From Pseudomonadota bacterium (GTDB taxonomy: Bacteria; Pseudomonadota; Alphaproteobacteria; Acetobacterales; Acetobacteraceae), in the NCBI GenBank assembly GCA_021809435.1, contig JAKBAD010000004.1, positions 1-64,000 on the forward strand: a stretch of 64,000 bases of DNA, given 5' to 3'. Below the pieces are notes generated by a model that was not told where the DNA came from, ran no database searches, and worked only from the letters and a program-made list of their open reading frames with translations. A program made the position numbers and the translations under genes. Position 1 is the first letter of the stretch; the number at the start of each line of letters is the position of its first letter. Positions 54,466-62,950 of the stretch are shown piece by piece.

Positions 54466-56348
54466 GCCCCCGAACTCACGGGCAGGGCCTGGGTGCCCGA
54501 CTGGGCGGGGCCGGTGAGCGGCGCATCGCGCCCGGCGGGGTCGTTGGTCAGGGCGTAGGTCATCAGATCATGGGCAATGGGCGCGGCCGACTGGGCGCCG
54601 TAATTGCCGTGCTCAATCACCACCGCCACGGCGTAGCGCGGGTTGTCGAACGGCGCATAAGCCACAAACAGCGCGTTGGGGCGTTGTTCCCAGGCCATGG
54701 TCATGTCGTTGAACCCCTGCTGTTTCTCGGCGGCGGTGTTGTCATGGGTCTGGGCGGTGCCGGTCTTGCCCGCCATCTGCACGTTGGGCAGCGTCAGCCG
54801 CGCGCCATAGCCCGTGCCGTTGGGGGTATTGACCACCTCGAACAGCCCTTGGCGGATGATGGCGAGGTGGCGGTCATCGACGCCCAGATCGGGCCAGTCA
54901 TTGGGGTCCGAGCCATCTTGCAGCACACCACCTACCCGCCGCGCGATATGCGGCCCCACGGCGGTGCCGGTGGCAATCCGTGCGATCATGGTGGCCAGCG
55001 CCAGCGGCGTGAGCTGGGTGTAGCCCTGGCCAATGCCCTGCACCACCGTGCTGCCCTGCACCCAGTGAATGCCGCGCGACTTCGCCCAGTCCAGCGTCGG
55101 CACCAGCCCGGTGGCGACATTGGGCATATCGGCCTGCAAATCCACCCCCAGCCCCATGGTGGTGGCCATGTCGGCGATCTTGTCGATACCCACCCGGAGC
55201 GCCACCTGATAGAAAAACACGTCGCAGCTCACCTGCAGCGCGGTGGTCACGGTAATCGAGCCATGCGCCGTGTGGTTATCGCACCAGAACACATGGTCGC
55301 CGAGCTTGAAAAACCCCGGGCAGGTGAGAATCGTGTGCTCATCGAGCACTCCGGCCTTCATGGCGGCCAGCGCCACGGTGGGCTTAAAGGTCGAGCCGGG
55401 CGCGAACAGCCCCGAGGTCGCCTTGTTCTGCAGCGGGTGTTTGGGGTCTTTCATCCAGCCATCCCACACATCGGCCGGCACGCCCTTGTCGAACAGCGAG
55501 GGGTCGAAGGATGGCGCGCTGGCCATGGCCAGCACCTCGCCATTGGTGGCGTCGAGCATCACCACCGCCCCGGCATTATCGCCCAGCCCCTGCACGGCCA
55601 GCTGCTGCAACCCGGCATCAATGGCCAGCGTCACCGTCTGGCCCGGCGTGCCGGGGTCGTGCGCCACCTCGCGCACCACCTCGCCATGCACATTGGTCTC
55701 GGTCTGCACAAAACCCGGCACGCCGCGCAGGCTCTCATCCTGGTAATCCTCGACCCCCGTGCGCCCCACACGCATGCCGGGCAGGGCCAGCACCGTGTCC
55801 GCGCGCGCCTCGCTTTGGCTGGGGCGGGCCACATAGCCCACCGCATGCGCCAAACCCGGCCCCAGCGGATAAACCCGCGAGGCGCCAACCTCCACCATCA
55901 CGCCCGGCAAATTGGGGGTGTTGATCTCGATCGCGGCCATGTCCGGCCAGTCCAGATAATCCTTGAGCAGCACCGGAATATAGCGCGGCCGGCTTTGCAC
56001 ATCCTGGGCAATGCGGGTTTGCTCCTCGGGGGGGATGCTGACCAGCTTGAAGAAATTCTCCAGCACCAGCTGCGGCTCGGGCGCCATGGCCTGCAAAAAC
56101 AGCGCCCGCCAATGCTGCTGGTTGCCCGCCACAATGGCGCCGAACCGGTCGGTGATCAGCCCGCGCTCGGGCGCCACAAGCCGCTCCGAGATCGAGTTAT
56201 GCTCCGCCAGCAGGGCATATTTCGAGTGCTGGGTGATCTGTAAGTTATACAGCCTGGCGGCGATGCCGCCAAAAACCGCCGCCTGGCCGCCGCCAATCAG
56301 CAGCGCGCGGCGGGTAAAGGCCGCGCGTTCACGGGCAATCTTGCGCAT
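54462..56348 (-). CDS. mrdA: Penicillin-binding protein 2 (elongation-specific transpeptidase)
   Basis: A 628-residue membrane-anchored D,D-transpeptidase. The N-terminal anchor is RRALLIGGGQAAVFGGIAARLYNLQI. A non-catalytic dimerisation domain follows, then the transpeptidase with S319xxK322 in APGSTFKPT, SCD as the second motif (QVSCDVFFYQ) and the KTG motif in MAGKTGTAQ. ATG 56348 shares one base with the mreD stop (TGATG). It works with RodA in side-wall synthesis. Confidence 0.95.
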   Translation of the reverse strand: MRKIARERAAFTRRALLIGGGQAAVFGGIAARLYNLQITQHSKYALLAEHNSISERLVAPERGLITDRFGAIVAGNQQHWRALFLQAMAPEPQLVLENFFKLVSIPPEEQTRIAQDVQSRPRYIPVLLKDYLDWPDMAAIEINTPNLPGVMVEVGASRVYPLGPGLAHAVGYVARPSQSEARADTVLALPGMRVGRTGVEDYQDESLRGVPGFVQTETNVHGEVVREVAHDPGTPGQTVTLAIDAGLQQLAVQGLGDNAGAVVMLDATNGEVLAMASAPSFDPSLFDKGVPADVWDGWMKDPKHPLQNKATSGLFAPGSTFKPTVALAAMKAGVLDEHTILTCPGFFKLGDHVFWCDNHTAHGSITVTTALQVSCDVFFYQVALRVGIDKIADMATTMGLGVDLQADMPNVATGLVPTLDWAKSRGIHWVQGSTVVQGIGQGYTQLTPLALATMIARIATGTAVGPHIARRVGGVLQDGSDPNDWPDLGVDDRHLAIIRQGLFEVVNTPNGTGYGARLTLPNVQMAGKTGTAQTHDNTAAEKQQGFNDMTMAWEQRPNALFVAYAPFDNPRYAVAVVIEHGNYGAQSAAPIAHDLMTYALTNDPAGRDAPLTGPAQSGTQALPVSSGA

Positions 56349-56902
56349 CAGGCCAGCTCCACCGCCGCCGCCCCGCGGTGAGCGCGGATCAGCCCGGCCG
56401 CCAGCGCCGGATAGAGCGCGATGGCCGCCCCCGCCGCCAGCGCGCTTGGCCAAATGGGCAGCAGCGTGGCGCACAACAGCGACTGCCCCGCCCAGGCCAA
56501 GGTCATCGCGCCCAGCGCAAACCCCGCGAACACCGCCCAGATCAGGCGGAATTTCATCCCCACCAGCTGGTGGCGCAGCGCGATGGTCAGCCATTGCAGG
56601 CACAGCAGCAGCACCGCCCACAAGCCAGGCGGGGTATAGTCGAGCAGGTCGAGCACCAGCCCGATCACCCCGGTCAGCGCGGCGGGCAGCGAGGCCGGGC
56701 GGTAAATCGACCAGAAAAACACGCACCCCACAGCCAGCGCCGGGCGCAGGCTGGCCTGTCCGGGCAACCCAAAGGGCAGCCCCAGCGCCAGCAGCCCGGC
56801 CAGCAGCGTCACCGAGGGAAACAGCCAGCGGGCGGCGAGATCAAGCCGGCGCCACAGCGAGAGCGGCCGGCGGGCGGAAGCGGACAGCCGCGCCAAACTC
56901 AA
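56348..56902 (-). CDS. mreD: Rod shape-determining protein MreD
   Basis: A 184-residue membrane protein with about five hydrophobic segments, typical of MreD. It has the ALLPFGLPGQASLRP-like opening and FFWSIYRPASLPAALTGVIGLVLDLL in the first half. Its start is TTG 56902, overlapping the mreC stop in TTGA. Identification rests on position between mreC and mrdA as well as topology, because MreD sequences are weakly conserved. Confidence 0.85.
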   Translation of the reverse strand: MSLARLSASARRPLSLWRRLDLAARWLFPSVTLLAGLLALGLPFGLPGQASLRPALAVGCVFFWSIYRPASLPAALTGVIGLVLDLLDYTPPGLWAVLLLCLQWLTIALRHQLVGMKFRLIWAVFAGFALGAMTLAWAGQSLLCATLLPIWPSALAAGAAIALYPALAAGLIRAHRGAAAVELA

Positions 56903-57804
56903 TGTCTCCGGTGGTGAGCCTGGGGGGCGGTGGGCACATGCCGGGCGGTGGGCGCCACATGCGGAATGGGGGTGAGCTCGGGCAGCGTCTGGGGATAGGT
57001 GAACAGCCGCAACAGCCGCAGGGCGGGCAGGTCGGCAAAGGGCAGCACCACCGGGTTGTTCTGGGCGTTATAATGCACCACCCCCACCGGCAGCCCGGGC
57101 GGAAACGCCCCGCCCTGGGCGCTGGTCAGCACCACATCGCCCTCATTGGGCGGGTTGCCGGGCGACCAGTAGAGCAGCGTCGGGTCATCGCCATTGGTGC
57201 CGGCCATCAAGGCGGGCGCGCCGCCCGGCCCCAGCGCCACGGGGATTCGGCTGTTGATATCGGTAATCAGCAGCACGCGCGCCGCGCGCGTTCCCTGCTC
57301 AATCACCCGCCCCGCCACGCCGCGCCCATCCATGGCCACCGCGCCGATCAGGCTGGGGGCATTATTACCGGGGGTGGGCACCAGCACCAGCACCGAGCGC
57401 GAATAAATTCCGCCCGTATCGGCCACCACCTCGCCGGTCACGGCGGCGGGGGCGTTGGCGGGCATATAGTTCAGCGCCGCCTTCAGGGCGTTGTTCTGCG
57501 CCTCCAGCGCCAGCGCCACGGCCTGCCATTGGGCCAGCCGGGCATTTTCGGCCCGCAACTGGGCATTTTCCGAGGCCAGCGCGACCAAATGCCCCACCGC
57601 GCCGGTTGAGTTGACCAGCGCCAGCACGGGCGGGGCGGCCAGCGCGTAAACCGGCGCCGTCAAATCATCAAATCCAGCGCGCAAATGCGCGTCGAACGCC
57701 TGGTCGGCCCGCCCGACCAGCACCACCCCCAGCGAGAGGGTGAGCATCACCGGAAAGGTGAGTTTCGAAAGGGCCTGGCGGAGCGGGATCGAAAGGCGGA
57801 TCAC
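56899..57804 (-). CDS. mreC: Rod shape-determining protein MreC
   Basis: A 301-residue bitopic protein. There is an N-terminal membrane helix (VMLTLSLGVVLVG), a coiled coil (about residues 75-110, SENAQLRAENARLAQWQAVALALEAQNNALKAAL) and then the beta-barrel core with GAVAMDGRGVAGRVIEQGTRAARVLLITDINSRIPV. The C-terminus is Pro/His-rich. The start is GTG 57804; no ATG gives a better N-terminus. It is the first gene of the mreC-mreD-mrdA-rodA-murI unit. mreB is not adjacent. Confidence 0.93.
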   Translation of the reverse strand: MIRLSIPLRQALSKLTFPVMLTLSLGVVLVGRADQAFDAHLRAGFDDLTAPVYALAAPPVLALVNSTGAVGHLVALASENAQLRAENARLAQWQAVALALEAQNNALKAALNYMPANAPAAVTGEVVADTGGIYSRSVLVLVPTPGNNAPSLIGAVAMDGRGVAGRVIEQGTRAARVLLITDINSRIPVALGPGGAPALMAGTNGDDPTLLYWSPGNPPNEGDVVLTSAQGGAFPPGLPVGVVHYNAQNNPVVLPFADLPALRLLRLFTYPQTLPELTPIPHVAPTARHVPTAPQAHHRRH

Positions 57805-57943
57805 CGTGCTTCTCTATCTGACGGGCTGAAGATGCGACCAGCCAATAGCCCCAAACGTCCCCCGCGCCCAGGGCAAAACACCCGAATCCAGCCCGCGAAG
57901 GTTGATTTTTACTATACGATTTTGTGAGATTCGTCCGCTCCGC
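57805..57943 (-). promoter_or_regulatory. Promoter region of the mreC operon
   Basis: A 139-bp spacer downstream of yggS (minus strand) and before mreC. On the minus strand TATAGT (57911-57916 in plus coordinates) within an AT-rich patch is the best -10 candidate; the -35 is not convincing. Confidence 0.3.
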
Positions 57944-58612
57944 TCAGGCGCGCCCCTCGCGGGCGCCAAAAATCGCCGTGCCCACGCGCACATGGGTGGC
58001 GCCATATCGTATGGCGGTCTCGAAATCCCCCGACATGCCCATCGAGCGCACGGCCAGCCCGTGGGCGTCGGCCATCTGGCGCAGGCGCTCGAAATAAGGC
58101 GCGGGGTCGGCGCCTTCGGGGGGAATGCACATCAGCCCCGTCAGCTGGGCGCCAAAGCGCGCGCGCATGGCACGAATGAACCCATCCGCCTCGGCGGTGG
58201 CGACACCGGATTTCTGCGGCTCATCGCCGATATTGACCTGCACCAGCAGCTCCGGGCAGCGCCCCAGCGCATCGGCCGCGCGTGCGATGGCATCAGCCAA
58301 AGCCACCCGGTCGAGGCTATCGATGGCGTCCGCGATCCGCACGGCCTCTTTTGCCTTGTTGGTCTGCAACCCGCCTATAATGTGCAGCCGCGCGCCGGGC
58401 AGCGGAAATTTCTCCGCCGCCTCCTGCACGCGGTTTTCGCCAAACACGCTCTGCCCGGCCAGCAGCGCGGCCTTTACCGCGTCTTGCGGGTGGGTCTTGC
58501 TCACCGCGATCAGGGTAATCTCCGCCGGGTCCCGCCCGCAGGCGCGCGCGGCCGTTTCCATACGGGCATGGATGGTTTCGAGATTCGTGCGGATCGCGTT
58601 AGGGTCGGTCAT
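57944..58612 (-). CDS. YggS family pyridoxal 5'-phosphate homeostasis protein
   Basis: A 222-residue PLP-binding TIM-barrel protein with no enzymatic activity of its own. The PLP lysine is in EITLIAVSKTHP (about residue 36), followed by FGENRVQEAAEKF, LHIIGGLQTNKAKEAV, LLVQVNIGDEPQKSG and MSGDFETAIRYGATHVRVGTAIFG, all family motifs. It helps keep PLP and amino-acid pools balanced. Its ATG (58612-58610) overlaps the divergent gene's ATG by two bases. Confidence 0.94.
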   Translation of the reverse strand: MTDPNAIRTNLETIHARMETAARACGRDPAEITLIAVSKTHPQDAVKAALLAGQSVFGENRVQEAAEKFPLPGARLHIIGGLQTNKAKEAVRIADAIDSLDRVALADAIARAADALGRCPELLVQVNIGDEPQKSGVATAEADGFIRAMRARFGAQLTGLMCIPPEGADPAPYFERLRQMADAHGLAVRSMGMSGDFETAIRYGATHVRVGTAIFGAREGRA

Positions 58613-59189
58613 GGATCCAGCGTTAATCGCCTGGGCGCGCGCGGTAAAGCGCCGCCATTGCCTGCCGCCCTTGTGGTTTTTCACTGACCACACCCGCGCC
58701 CCCGCGCCGCTGGCCGTCATGGCCCGCCTGCCGCGCCGGTTGAGTGGCGTGGTCCTGCGCCTCGAAGGCTATCCCGCGCCCCTGGCTTTGGCCATGGCGG
58801 CGGCGCGCCTGTGCCGCGCGCGCGGGCTCGCGCTGGTGGCGGCCGATGCCCGGCTGGCCGCCCGGCTGGGGGTGGGCGTGCATTGGCGCGGCGGCCGGCG
58901 CGCGGGGGCGCGGCCAAGGCGCGGTCTGGCCAGCGCCTCGGCGCACGGGGTGGCCCAGCTGGTGGCCGCACGCCGCGCGGGCGCCGACCTCGCATTTCTC
59001 TCGCCGGTTTTTTCCACGCACAGCCATCCCGGCGCGCGCACGCTGGGCGCGCGCGGTTTCGCCGCCCTGGCGCGCCGCGCGGGCCCGGTGAAACCATTCG
59101 CCCTGGGCGGGATTTCCCCCCGCCGCCTGGCTGTTCTGGGGCCGCGCTGCGCCGGGCTGGGCGGTATCGATTTGTTCCTCAAGCCTTGA
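58611..59189 (+). CDS. ThiE/TenI-like protein (divergent thiamine phosphate synthase relative)
   Basis: A 192-residue TIM-barrel protein. CLPPLWFFTDHTR is the typical N-terminal strand, and FLSPVFSTHSHPGARTLGARGFAAL plus PFALGGISPRRLAVL correspond to C-terminal ThiE/TenI motifs. Residues used by true thiamine phosphate synthases look degraded: the QLREK-type motif is absent, LIINDxx is replaced by LVAADAR, and GVHLGQxDL by GVHWRGGRR. Arg content is high. It may be TenI-like or a salvage/regulatory relative rather than ThiE. The only start giving the conserved strand is ATG 58611, which overlaps the yggS start on the other strand. Confidence 0.65.
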   Translation: MDPALIAWARAVKRRHCLPPLWFFTDHTRAPAPLAVMARLPRRLSGVVLRLEGYPAPLALAMAAARLCRARGLALVAADARLAARLGVGVHWRGGRRAGARPRRGLASASAHGVAQLVAARRAGADLAFLSPVFSTHSHPGARTLGARGFAALARRAGPVKPFALGGISPRRLAVLGPRCAGLGGIDLFLKP

Positions 59190-59553
59190 TCGGCCAGGGG
59201 TTTTCAGCCCGCTCCAGCGGACACAACATCATACGACAACGCAACAATATAACTCCTCTAAAAAGATATAGAAATAAGCCTCCAACCTGTCACAAAACCG
59301 TCATAAACATTGAGAACATTACATGTTTTAAAAGTCATATTTAACCTTACTGTCATATAGATGTGGCGCCTGTGCCACAGTGTTACACGAAACACCCCAT
59401 CCCCCTCCGCGGATGATTGCGCCGCCGCGCGACAAGCGTTTTAAGGGCGCCGGACGCTCGCGGCCCTCACAGGCCCGGGCGCAGAGCGAAGGCCCGGTCC
59501 CGACGGGGCCGCCAACGTAAACCGCCGGATCCCCGGCACACGAGGAGATACAC
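59190..59553. other. 364-bp upstream region of the porin gene
   Basis: No gene is seen. The first half (about 59220-59390) is AT-rich against a GC-rich genome and holds a Pho-box-like site. The second half is GC-rich leader ending in GAGGAG 6 bp before the porin ATG. Confidence 0.6.
59287..59304 (+). promoter_or_regulatory. Pho-box-like site CTGTCAC-AAAA-CCGTCAT
   Basis: Two 7-bp units with a 4-bp AT spacer match the PhoB consensus CTGTCATAAAACTGTCAT at 16 of 18 positions. Further CTGTCAT units occur at 59350-59356, with GTCAT at 59334. The site lies about 250 bp before the porin ATG, so a long leader would be needed, or the site acts from a distance. PhoB control is inferred. Confidence 0.6.
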
Positions 59554-60834
59554 ATGCGCAAGATTCTTATGGCCACCGCCGCCTCGCTGGTCGCGCTGGC
59601 CGGCGCCGCCAATGCCCAGCCCGCCAAGCAAGTGGCTGCCCCCGGCACCATCGTCGTGCATCTGAACGGCTATCTGCAGTTCTCGGTCAACGCCTATGGC
59701 AATTCCGGCTTCAACGATGGCACCAACTACAACATGTCGACCGGCTCTTATAAGCTGAGCCCGGTCGGTGAAATCGGCGATGTCCGCCTCTATCCCGGCT
59801 TCGACGCCCAGACCGAAAACGGCATCTGGTACGGCGCCCAGGTTGAGCTGCGCACCACCACCTCGAACGCCGGCAAGGGCGTGAACGGCAACGCCGCCAA
59901 CGGGGCTGGCGCTGGCAACATCTATGTCCGCCGCGCTTATGGCTATATCGGCACCCCCGATTACGGCTTCGTCCGCTTCGGCCAGACCGACTCCGCCTTC
60001 GACCTGCTGCAGCGCGGCGTGATCGAGTCCTTCGGCGACGGCGCCCAGTGGGCGGCCGATGGCGGCACCGCCAACGTGTTCGTGGGCGGCGGCCCCGCCA
60101 CCTTCATCTACGCCGACCAGGGTGCGCTCTACACCACCAACAAGATCGTGCTGATCTCCCCCGCCGTCGAAGAGCCGGTGCTGGGCGGCAAGGTGTCGGC
60201 CATTGTTGGGTATGAGCCGAACTCGAACGGCCTCAAGGAAGGCTATGCCACCACCGCTGGCACGCTCGGCGCCAACGATGCCAGCATCGCCGGTGGCAGC
60301 AACGTCCGCCGCCGCAACACCGTCGACGCCATGGTCGATTACGACGTGAAGCTGAACGGCTTCGCCACCAAGGCCTCGGCCGGTTACCTCTATGGCTCGC
60401 CGCTCGGCAACCTCACCGGTCCCCAGGCCTACACCCCGCTCGGCGTGTTCCAGGCTGGTCTGCAGACCACCTATATGGGCGTGACCGTCGGCGCCAACGT
60501 CAAGGCCGGCCATGTCGAGGACGGCTACGCCTTCGCGCCCAAGGGCGGCCGCGCGGCGCTCGGCTACTCGCTGGGCGTGGCCTATGAGCTGGGCCCGATC
60601 TCCCTCGGCACCTCGTTCTTCGATGAGCAGAGCTCCGGCGCCTGGACCCCGGGCAGCACCTATGCCCGCACGCTGACCCAGTACGGCATCGCCGCTGGCG
60701 CCAATTATCAGCTGGCCAAGCCGATCGCGCTGTTCGTGCAGGGCATGTACTACCACAAGCACCAGCCCACCACGACCACCAAGGGCAATGCCCAGGGCGA
60801 GCTGATCTCCCTCGGCACCACCATCAAGTGGTAA
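59554..60834 (+). CDS. Outer-membrane porin
   Basis: A 426-residue beta-barrel porin. The signal peptide is MRKILMATAASLVALAGAANA. The mature protein begins VVHLNGYLQFSVNAYG and contains alternating hydrophobic strands with many Tyr and Gly, the PEYGFVRFGQTDS-like eyelet stretch (PDYGFVRFGQ), and a terminal TIKW, where a C-terminal aromatic is the usual barrel-assembly signal. It resembles the Gram-negative porins of Acetobacteraceae/Rhodospirillales. GAGGAG stands 6 bp before ATG 59554. The Pho-box-like site upstream suggests phosphate-starvation control and anion (phosphate) selectivity; both are inference. Confidence 0.9.
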   Translation: MRKILMATAASLVALAGAANAQPAKQVAAPGTIVVHLNGYLQFSVNAYGNSGFNDGTNYNMSTGSYKLSPVGEIGDVRLYPGFDAQTENGIWYGAQVELRTTTSNAGKGVNGNAANGAGAGNIYVRRAYGYIGTPDYGFVRFGQTDSAFDLLQRGVIESFGDGAQWAADGGTANVFVGGGPATFIYADQGALYTTNKIVLISPAVEEPVLGGKVSAIVGYEPNSNGLKEGYATTAGTLGANDASIAGGSNVRRRNTVDAMVDYDVKLNGFATKASAGYLYGSPLGNLTGPQAYTPLGVFQAGLQTTYMGVTVGANVKAGHVEDGYAFAPKGGRAALGYSLGVAYELGPISLGTSFFDEQSSGAWTPGSTYARTLTQYGIAAGANYQLAKPIALFVQGMYYHKHQPTTTTKGNAQGELISLGTTIKW

Positions 60835-60857
60835 TCATCAGGTCCTTCGGGGCCGGC

Positions 60858-60887
60858 AAGGGGGCGGGCAACCGCCCCCTTTTTTAT
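60858..60887 (+). terminator. Terminator of the porin gene
   Basis: AAGGGGGCGG/CCGCCCCCTT stem with a GCAA loop and TTTT, 24 bp after the porin stop. Confidence 0.93.
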
Positions 60888-61007
60888 GGGCTGTGCGCTG
60901 GTTTATGCGCCCGTGCGCGGGCTGTTGTTGTTTGTCGGGGCGGCGCCTCTTGGCGGAACCCGGCTTGACCGCTAGAAAGCAGGCAGATTTGCCCTTGGAG
61001 AGCAGTT

Positions 61008-61523
61008 TTGCGGACATTAAAAACCCTGACGATCTCGGCCCCGCTTGCCGCCGCGCTCGCCCTCACCGCCTGCAGCGGCCTGCATACCTCGCAGGCCGAG
61101 CTTAACACCCCCGCCGATGCCGGGCAGAGCAGCGCCGGTTCCCCCTCGCTCTTCACCATTGGCAAAGGCAGCGCCGGCACCGCCCAGGCCACGCAAATCC
61201 AGGTGAACGCCTATCTCTGGCGCGCCAGCCTCGAAACCCTGGCCTTCATGCCGCTCGCTTCCGCCGACCCGTTCGGCGGCGTCATCATCACCGACTGGTA
61301 CAGCCCGCCCGCCACCCCTGGCGAGCGCTTCAAGGTCACGGCCTATATTCTGGGCAAGCAGCTCACCGCCAACGCCATCAAGGTGAGCGTGTTCCACCAG
61401 GTCCAGCAGCCCGACGGCTCATGGGCCGATGCCCCCGCCGACCCCAGCACCGCCAGCGGGCTGGAGAACCGCATCCTGGCCGAGGCCGCCAACCTCCAGG
61501 CCGCGGCCGACGCCAGCAAGTAA
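61008..61523 (+). CDS. DUF3576 lipoprotein
   Basis: A 171-residue exported lipoprotein from a TTG start (GGAG 7 bp upstream). The signal peptide is LAAALALTAC with lipobox LTAC. The body shows IQVNAYLWRASLETLAFMPLASADPFGGVIITDWYSPPATPGERFKVTAYILGKQL, the DUF3576 signature common in alphaproteobacteria. The function is unknown; it is probably an outer-membrane lipoprotein. It is followed by a strong terminator. Confidence 0.85.
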   Translation: MRTLKTLTISAPLAAALALTACSGLHTSQAELNTPADAGQSSAGSPSLFTIGKGSAGTAQATQIQVNAYLWRASLETLAFMPLASADPFGGVIITDWYSPPATPGERFKVTAYILGKQLTANAIKVSVFHQVQQPDGSWADAPADPSTASGLENRILAEAANLQAAADASK

Positions 61524-61550
61524 GCCGCCGCGCCAGTGGCAAAACATCCC

Positions 61551-61578
61551 GCCCGGACCGCGAGGTCCGGGCGTTTTT
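61551..61578 (+). terminator. Terminator of the DUF3576 gene
   Basis: GCCCGGACC/GGTCCGGGC stem with a GCGA tetraloop and GTTTTTA, 28 bp after the stop. Confidence 0.93.
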
Positions 61579-61674
61579 ATTGGCCCGCCCCGCGCTCGTG
61601 GACATGAGTAGATCAATTCCTTTCCTTCGCACATGCGATAAAACCGCTTCGTGCCAGCCAAAAGGAGCCCGATC

Positions 61675-62859
61675 ATGCCGCATGTGGTGACGCTGAACGC
61701 CGGATCCTCGTCGATCAAATTCGCCCTCTTCAAGCTCAATGGCCACGAGCCCGAGGCCTTGGCCCTGGGTCTGGCCGAGCATCTGGGCGCCGAGCGCCAT
61801 ATCCGGGTGAAAGACGGCGCCGGCGTGGTGCTCTTCGAGCAGCGATGGACCGCCCGCGGCGAGGATTTCCACAAAGACGCGCTCGACCACGTGCTGGCCT
61901 GGCGCAAAACCGCCTTCCCCGCCGCCCAGGTGGTGGCGGCGGGCCACCGCGTGGTGCATGGCGGCCTGCGCTACGAGACCCCCACCCTGATCACCCCGGA
62001 AGTGCTGGCCTATCTCGAGACCCTCACCCCGCTGGCGCCGTTGCACGAGCCCCACAACCTCGCCGGCATCCGCGCCGCCCAGGCCGCCTGGCCGCATGTC
62101 CAGCAAGTGGCGTGTTTCGACACCAGCTTCCACCGCGCCCACCCCTGGGTGAACGACACCTTCGCCCTGCCCCGGGGATATTTCGATGAAGGCGTGCGCC
62201 GCTACGGGTTTCACGGCCTGTCTTATGAATATGTCACCGGCAAATTGCGCGAACTCGCCCCCCATCACGCGCAAGGCCGCGTCATCGTCGCGCATCTGGG
62301 CAATGGCGCCTCCATGTGCGCCATCCGCGATGGCGTTTCGGTCGCCAGCTCCATGGGCTTCACCGCCCTCGACGGCCTGCCCATGGGCACGCGCTGCGGC
62401 CAGCTCGACCCCGGCGTGGTGCTCTATATGCTGCAAACCAAGGGCATGACGCCCGCCCAGATCACCGACGTGCTTTATAAAGAGTCCGGCCTCAAGGGCC
62501 TGTCCGGCCTCTCGGCCGACATGCGCACCCTCGAGGAGGCCGGCACGCCCGAGGCCCGCCAGGCGATCGAGTATTTCGTCTTCCGCATCCGGCGCGAGGC
62601 CGGCGGCCTGGCGGCGGTGCTCAAGGGGCTCGATGCCTTCGTGTTCTGCGGCGGCATCGGTGAAAATGCCTGGCATGTGCGCGAGCGTGTCCTCGAGGGC
62701 ATGGAGTGGATCGGCATCGAGCTCGACCGCGAGGCCAACCGCGCCAACGCGCCGGTCATTTCCTCACCCCGCTCGCGGGTCAAACTGTTCATCATCCCCA
62801 CCAACGAGGAAGCGATGATCGCCCGCCACACCCTCGACGTAATCAGCCCCAAAACATAA
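61675..62859 (+). CDS. ackA: Acetate kinase
   Basis: A 394-residue ASKHA-fold kinase interconverting acetate/ATP and acetyl phosphate/ADP. It has the N-terminal VVTLNAGSSSIKFALF, the substrate segment RRYGFHGLSYEYV, the phosphate loop VIVAHLGNGASMCAI and the C-terminal DAFVFCGGIGENAWHVRERVL. AGGAG lies 7 bp before ATG 61675. No phosphotransacetylase gene is in the window, so it may work with an unlinked pta or with xfp. Confidence 0.95.
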   Translation: MPHVVTLNAGSSSIKFALFKLNGHEPEALALGLAEHLGAERHIRVKDGAGVVLFEQRWTARGEDFHKDALDHVLAWRKTAFPAAQVVAAGHRVVHGGLRYETPTLITPEVLAYLETLTPLAPLHEPHNLAGIRAAQAAWPHVQQVACFDTSFHRAHPWVNDTFALPRGYFDEGVRRYGFHGLSYEYVTGKLRELAPHHAQGRVIVAHLGNGASMCAIRDGVSVASSMGFTALDGLPMGTRCGQLDPGVVLYMLQTKGMTPAQITDVLYKESGLKGLSGLSADMRTLEEAGTPEARQAIEYFVFRIRREAGGLAAVLKGLDAFVFCGGIGENAWHVRERVLEGMEWIGIELDREANRANAPVISSPRSRVKLFIIPTNEEAMIARHTLDVISPKT

Positions 62860-62950
62860 AATCGCCCTGCGCGTGCTCCTCACGTCATCTCGCGATAGCG
62901 CCATAATCATCTGGTCTGAGCCTTCTGGTTCCGATCAGACGGTTATGGCT

